From Nocardioides sp. JS614 (lineage in GTDB: Bacteria; Actinomycetota; Actinomycetes; Propionibacteriales; Nocardioidaceae), in contig NC_008699.1 of the NCBI RefSeq assembly GCF_000015265.1, positions 2,914,001 through 2,978,000 of the forward strand: 64,000 bases of DNA. The letters are read 5' to 3'. Every line of letters starts with the position of its first letter. Position 1 is the stretch's first letter. The notes beneath the pieces were generated by a model that had not been told where the DNA came from, searched no databases, and saw only the letters and a list, made by a program, of their open reading frames with translations. Below, in pieces: positions 60,373 to 64,000 of the stretch. Made by a program: the position numbers and the translations under genes.

Positions 60373-61182
60373 ATGACCACGGCCACGGGCACCCTGGCCA
60401 CCCCGCCTCCGTTCCTCCAGCTGGCCGCCCACCCGGTGCGGTGGCAGCTCCTGGCCGAGCTCGCCCGCAGCGACCGACGGGTGCGCGAGCTCGTCGAGTT
60501 GGTCGACCAGCCCCAGAACCTCGTGTCCTACCACCTCCGACGGCTCCGGGAGGGCGGCCTGGTGACGGCCCGGCGCAGCAGCCACGACGGCCGGGACAGC
60601 TACTACCACCTGGATCTCGAACGGTGCGCCGACGGCCTGTCGCACGCCGGCGCGGCACTGCACCCCTGGCTCCAGATGGGTCCCCCTCCCCCGGACCGAG
60701 CGGTCCGCACCGCGCCGCGAGTCCTGTTCGTGTGCACGGGCAACAGCGCACGCTCGCCGATCGCAGAAGCCCTGCTGCGGCACCACGCCGGCGACCGACT
60801 CACGGTCACCAGCGCCGGCACCGCACCCAAGGACCGGATCCACCCCCACGCGGTCCGGGTGCTGCGCGAGCGGTTCGGCGTCGACATCCACGACCAGGCG
60901 CCCCGCTCGATCACCGACCTCGCCGGTCGCGGCCGCAGCTTCGACCAGGTCATCACCCTGTGCGACAAGGCCCGCGAGCACCTTCCGGCCCGCATCACCC
61001 AGCGACGCACGCACTGGAGCGTTCCCGACCCCGCCGACGTACGCGGCCCCGGGGACTACTCGACGTTCGTGTCGATCTCGACCGACATCGACACGCGGGT
61101 CCGACAGCTGCTCCCCACTCTCGGAGCTGCCGCCGTCCCCCCAGCGAGGAAGCCAGCCATTGGAGGTAGGTCCCATGAGTGA
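60373..61182 (+). CDS. ArsR repressor / arsenate reductase fusion
   Basis: A 269-residue fusion. Residues about 12-100 are an ArsR winged helix (AAHPVRWQLLAELARSDRRV, QPQNLVSYHLRRLREGGLV). Residues about 115-260 are a low-molecular-weight phosphatase-type arsenate reductase with P-loop CTGNSARS at 121-128. The usual ArsR metal-binding Cys cluster is not visible. It couples sensing or detoxification of arsenic-like oxyanions. It starts the three-gene run with VOC and YnfA genes, overlapping the next by 8 nt. Confidence 0.83.
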   Translation: MTTATGTLATPPPFLQLAAHPVRWQLLAELARSDRRVRELVELVDQPQNLVSYHLRRLREGGLVTARRSSHDGRDSYYHLDLERCADGLSHAGAALHPWLQMGPPPPDRAVRTAPRVLFVCTGNSARSPIAEALLRHHAGDRLTVTSAGTAPKDRIHPHAVRVLRERFGVDIHDQAPRSITDLAGRGRSFDQVITLCDKAREHLPARITQRRTHWSVPDPADVRGPGDYSTFVSISTDIDTRVRQLLPTLGAAAVPPARKPAIGGRSHE

Positions 61183-61576
61183 CGAGGGCAGCTACGGCAG
61201 CGTTCGCTACGTCGTCCGCGACGTGCAGGCGGCGGTCGACTTCTACACCACCCATCTCGGCTTCACGGTGCGCAGCCATCCTGCGCCGCCCTTCGCCGAC
61301 ATCACCCGGGGAGCCCTGCGCGTCCTGCTGTCCGGCCCGGCCAGCTCCGGCGCCCGAGCCACCCCGGCCGACGTCGACGGGCCCGGCCGCAACCGCATCC
61401 ACCTGCTCGTCGACGACCTCGCCGCCGAGGTCGAACGGCTCAGTGCCGCCGGCGTACCGCTGCTCACCGACGTCGTCTCGGGCCCGGGCGGCCAGCAGGT
61501 CCTGCTCGCCGACCCCGCCGGCAACCTGGTCGAGCTCTTCGAGCCCGCGGTGGCCCCTGCGAGGATCGGGCCATGA
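61175..61576 (+). CDS. VOC/glyoxalase-family protein
   Basis: A 133-residue vicinal-oxygen-chelate protein. It begins VRYVVRDVQAAVDFYTTHLGFTV, with HLLVDDLAAEVERL mid-protein and DPAGNLVELFEP at the end, giving a His and Glu as possible metal ligands. ATG 61175 has GGAGG upstream (61152) and overlaps the previous gene. It may act on thiol or organoarsenical adducts given its neighbours; this is inferred. Confidence 0.8.
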   Translation: MSDEGSYGSVRYVVRDVQAAVDFYTTHLGFTVRSHPAPPFADITRGALRVLLSGPASSGARATPADVDGPGRNRIHLLVDDLAAEVERLSAAGVPLLTDVVSGPGGQQVLLADPAGNLVELFEPAVAPARIGP

Positions 61577-61908
61577 CGGTCGCCCGCTCCCTGATCCTGT
61601 TCGTCGCAGCAGCGTTGGCCGAGATCGGCGGAGCCTGGCTCGTCTGGCAGGGCGTGCGCGAGCACCGCGGCTGGGTCTATGCAGGGCTGGGCGTCGTGGC
61701 GCTCGGCAGCTACGGCTTCGTGGCCACCCTCCAGCCGGACGCGAGCTTCGGCCGCATCCTGGCGGCCTACGGCGGCGTGTTCGTGGCCGGCTCGTTGGCG
61801 TGGGGCATGGTCGTCGACGGCTTCCGACCCGACCGCTACGACGTCATCGGCGCCGTCGTGTGCCTCGTCGGGGTGGGCGTCATCATGTACGCCCCGCGCG
61901 ACGCCTGA
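61573..61908 (+). CDS. YnfA/UPF0060-family membrane protein
   Basis: A 111-residue four-helix membrane protein of the YnfA family, small multidrug resistance-like. LFVAAALAEIGGAWLVWQGVRE is helix 1 and GRILAAYGGVFVAGSLAWGMVVDGFRPDRYDVIGA is the conserved C-terminal block. Overlaps the VOC gene by 4 nt. Probably a small efflux protein in the arsenic-type operon. Confidence 0.85.
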   Translation: MTVARSLILFVAAALAEIGGAWLVWQGVREHRGWVYAGLGVVALGSYGFVATLQPDASFGRILAAYGGVFVAGSLAWGMVVDGFRPDRYDVIGAVVCLVGVGVIMYAPRDA

Positions 61909-62005
61909 GCATCCGGCAGCCTGCACCGGGAGGGCGCCCGGTCCGCGACCGGCGATTCCGCCGCTACCGGGCTGCGGCGACGGTCTGCGACCCGCCGCTG
62001 ACTGG

Positions 62006-64000
62006 TCAGCCGGCGAGGCGACTCCAGGTCGAGCCGATCTCGCTCCAGGGGCCGACTGCGGCGACCGCACCGTCGACGAGGACCACGACCCGGTCGGCGC
62101 GGGCGAGCGCCGCACGCTTCGAGCTGGCGCCGATCACCGTCGTACGCCGCTCGCGCAGCGCGTCCCAGAGCTCGATCTCGGTGGCGGCGTCGAGCGCGCT
62201 GGAGACGTCGTCGGCGAGAAGCAGCTCGGCGTCGGCAGCCAGCGCCCGGGCCAGGGCGAGCCGCTGGACCTGCCCGCCGGAGAGCCGGACGCCGCGGTGG
62301 CCGACGAGGGCGTCCTTCCCGCCGGCCTCCTCGATGTCGCGATCCAGCCGCGCAGCGGCGACCGGGTCGTCGAACGCGCGGCGGTGACTCAGCAGGACGT
62401 TGTCGGAGAAGCTGCCCGACAGCACCCGCGGCACCTGCGCGACGTGGGCGACCTGGGCCGGCCTGAGGAAGGACTGGGGGTCGGTGACCTCCCGACCGTT
62501 CCAGCGCAGCCCGCCGGCGTGTTCGATCAGGCCCGCGAGGGCCGAGAGCAGGCTGGACTTGCCGGAGCCCACCTGCCCGACGAGCAGCACCAGCTCGCCG
62601 GCCGTCACGGTGAGGTCCACGTTGGTCACGCCGATCGTGCCGTCGTCGTGGATCGCCGAGAAGCCGGACAGCTCCAGGCGCTCCAGCGGCACCCGCTGGA
62701 CCGGCTCCGGCTCCGGCGCCTCGCCGGTCACGAGGTCCACGCCCGCCGGCAGGTCCATCAGGTCGGCACCGGCCGCGAATCGGCTCGTCTCCTGCTGCCA
62801 GGCACGCGTGCCGGGCGCCTCGGTGACCACCATCCCGGCCACCCGGCCGAACCAATCGAAGCCGCCGACCGCGTTCGCGACGAGCAGGGCGATCGCGAGG
62901 CTCCAGCCACCCCGGAAGTAGATCGCCCACGACGCCACGACCCCGCACTGCACCATCACCATCGGCACCCCGTCGAGGACGGCCTGCACCCGGTGCTCCT
63001 TCACCGCCGCGCTGACGCGGCCGGAGTCGACGTGGCGCAGGTGGGCGTGGATCTCGGGGATGGCGGCGGCCAGCTTGACGGTGCGCACCGAGTCGAGCGC
63101 CGAGACGAGCGCGCGCCCGAAGCCCGCCCGGGCCGTGGACGACGCGGCCGCCGACCGGCCGGCGATCGGCCGGCCCAGCGTCGAGGCGAGTGCCGAGGTG
63201 ACCATCACGGCGAGCAGCACGGCGCCGGCCATCCAGGTGCCGGCGAGCACCGCGGTGAAGCTGGCGATGAGCAGCCCGTTGATGAAGTCGACCCAACGGT
63301 CGGCGTAGCGCGCGTAGCGGTCGGCGTCCATCGACCGGGCCACCACCTCGCCGGCCGGCGTCCGGGCGAGCCGGCGCTCCCGGGTCTGGCCGTGCAGCAC
63401 CGACATCCGGGCGCGGAGCATGACCTCGATCCACCACCGCGGGTAGCGCCAGAAGGCGTTGGCCAGCATGACGGGCGCGGCGAGCAGGCTCACCACGACC
63501 GCCCCGGTCAGCCAGACGGGGCTCCCACCCTGGCGCAGGTCCTCGACGACCCGGCCCCAGAGCAGCCCGGTGACGGCACCCTGGGCACCGGTGAGCGCGG
63601 CGAGCAGGAACAGCAGCGCCCCCAGGACGCCCCAGGCCGGGCGGATGGCGAGCGCGTGCGCGGTCCCGCGCGCCAGCGACGGGCCGGTGCCGACGTCGTC
63701 GAGCTCCGGGGGCGGCCCGGAGCGCCGGCGTACGCCGACTCCGCTGGGAGCACCCGCCGAGAGCGCGGCCGCGGTCGCGCCCCTGGCGTCGAGCCCCTCC
63801 CCTGCGGGCAGGTCGTGGCCGTGGTCGGTGCGGCTGGCGGCCAGCAGGTCGCGGAACGGCCCCGGAGCCACGGCGAGGGCGGCCCGGGCACCCTGCTGGA
63901 CGACGCGTCCACGCTCGAGGACGGCGACCAGGGGGGCGCGCTCGATCGTGGACAGCCGGTGGGCGACGAGGATGCCGGTCCGGTCCGCCAGCAGCCGGTC
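62006..64000 (-). CDS. Tandem ABC exporter, C-terminal part (cut by window edge)
   Basis: The frame is open from the window edge to the stop at 62006 (665 codons). The first residues from 64000 read DRLLADRTGILVAHRLSTIE, the end of one nucleotide-binding domain (H-loop). A linker, a six-helix transmembrane domain and a second NBD follow: Walker A GQVGSGKSS, signature LSGGQVQRLALARAL, Walker B ELLLADDVSSALD. So this is a single-chain double ABC exporter, of which the first TMD and most of its NBD are outside. The in-frame start at 63871 is internal. Substrate unknown; convergent with ynfA. Confidence 0.87.
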   Translation of the reverse strand, partial: DRLLADRTGILVAHRLSTIERAPLVAVLERGRVVQQGARAALAVAPGPFRDLLAASRTDHGHDLPAGEGLDARGATAAALSAGAPSGVGVRRRSGPPPELDDVGTGPSLARGTAHALAIRPAWGVLGALLFLLAALTGAQGAVTGLLWGRVVEDLRQGGSPVWLTGAVVVSLLAAPVMLANAFWRYPRWWIEVMLRARMSVLHGQTRERRLARTPAGEVVARSMDADRYARYADRWVDFINGLLIASFTAVLAGTWMAGAVLLAVMVTSALASTLGRPIAGRSAAASSTARAGFGRALVSALDSVRTVKLAAAIPEIHAHLRHVDSGRVSAAVKEHRVQAVLDGVPMVMVQCGVVASWAIYFRGGWSLAIALLVANAVGGFDWFGRVAGMVVTEAPGTRAWQQETSRFAAGADLMDLPAGVDLVTGEAPEPEPVQRVPLERLELSGFSAIHDDGTIGVTNVDLTVTAGELVLLVGQVGSGKSSLLSALAGLIEHAGGLRWNGREVTDPQSFLRPAQVAHVAQVPRVLSGSFSDNVLLSHRRAFDDPVAAARLDRDIEEAGGKDALVGHRGVRLSGGQVQRLALARALAADAELLLADDVSSALDAATEIELWDALRERRTTVIGASSKRAALARADRVVVLVDGAVAAVGPWSEIGSTWSRLAG

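Overview
The window is high-GC DNA with frequent GTG starts, tightly overlapping genes and actinobacterial regulator families. It most resembles a Nocardioides-like or other Propionibacteriales actinobacterium; this is inferred from gene content and short palindromic repeats, not from a marker gene. Most of it is a cholesterol/steroid catabolic locus. Gene order and protein sequence match, with rearrangements, the Rv3534c-Rv3574 segment of Mycobacterium tuberculosis, and both steroid repressors, KstR2 and KstR, are present.

Layout. 1-5481: end of fadA5, two SDR genes, echA20 and ipdA-ipdB-ipdC (C/D-ring degradation) with a KstR2-like operator. 5478-8402: sulfotransferase, a secreted PHP-type metallohydrolase and two membrane proteins. 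8403-17240: an accessory island with a HExxH protein, an IS3-family element flanked by two 5'-truncated genes (one the end of a helicase-nuclease-like protein), an IS21-family element that splits a gene and left a 6-bp target duplication, and a small Cys/His protein. 17241-21702: DUF222/HNH protein, MarR regulator, micro-proteins and NhaA.

21358-29647: fadA6-kstR2-ipdF-fadE30 divergent from fadD3-fadE31-fadE32-fadE33, around a perfect 18-bp palindrome that fits KstR2. 29651-30295: a cold-shock/cupin fusion. 30317-37985: hsaB-hsaC-hsaD-hsaA, a 44-codon hsaG remnant, hsaE, kstD and an Hsd4B-like hydratase (A/B-ring degradation). 37987-41403: DUF480-methyltransferase fusion, 2'-5' RNA ligase-like protein, PPK2 and a dienelactone hydrolase behind twin GTAAC-N5-GTTAC dyads. 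41419-46198: side-chain operon ltp2-chsH1-chsH2 (split into two genes) and a fused fadE28-fadE29. 46288-51500: two alpha/beta hydrolases, a wax-ester/DGAT acyltransferase and a lytic transglycosylase. 51723-58410: fadE34, a methyltransferase, a glycosyltransferase/methyltransferase/(alpha/alpha)-barrel operon, and kstR. 58457-64000: small KOW/SH3-like protein, RF3, an ArsR-arsenate reductase fusion with VOC and YnfA genes, and the end of a tandem ABC exporter.

How it works together. FadE34, FadE28-29, ChsH1/H2 and Ltp2 shorten the side chain. KstD, HsaA/B, HsaC, HsaD and HsaE open and cleave rings A and B. FadD3, FadE30, IpdF, IpdC, EchA20, IpdAB, FadE31-33 and FadA6 degrade rings C and D. 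Six sites matching TNNAACNNGTTNNA (KstR) lie in short intergenic gaps, and KstR2-like sites lie in front of echA20 and between fadE30 and fadD3. Notable departures from the mycobacterial plan are the fused FadE28-29, the split ChsH2, the decayed hsaG with no hsaF in the window, and the accessory island between the two KstR2-controlled blocks.
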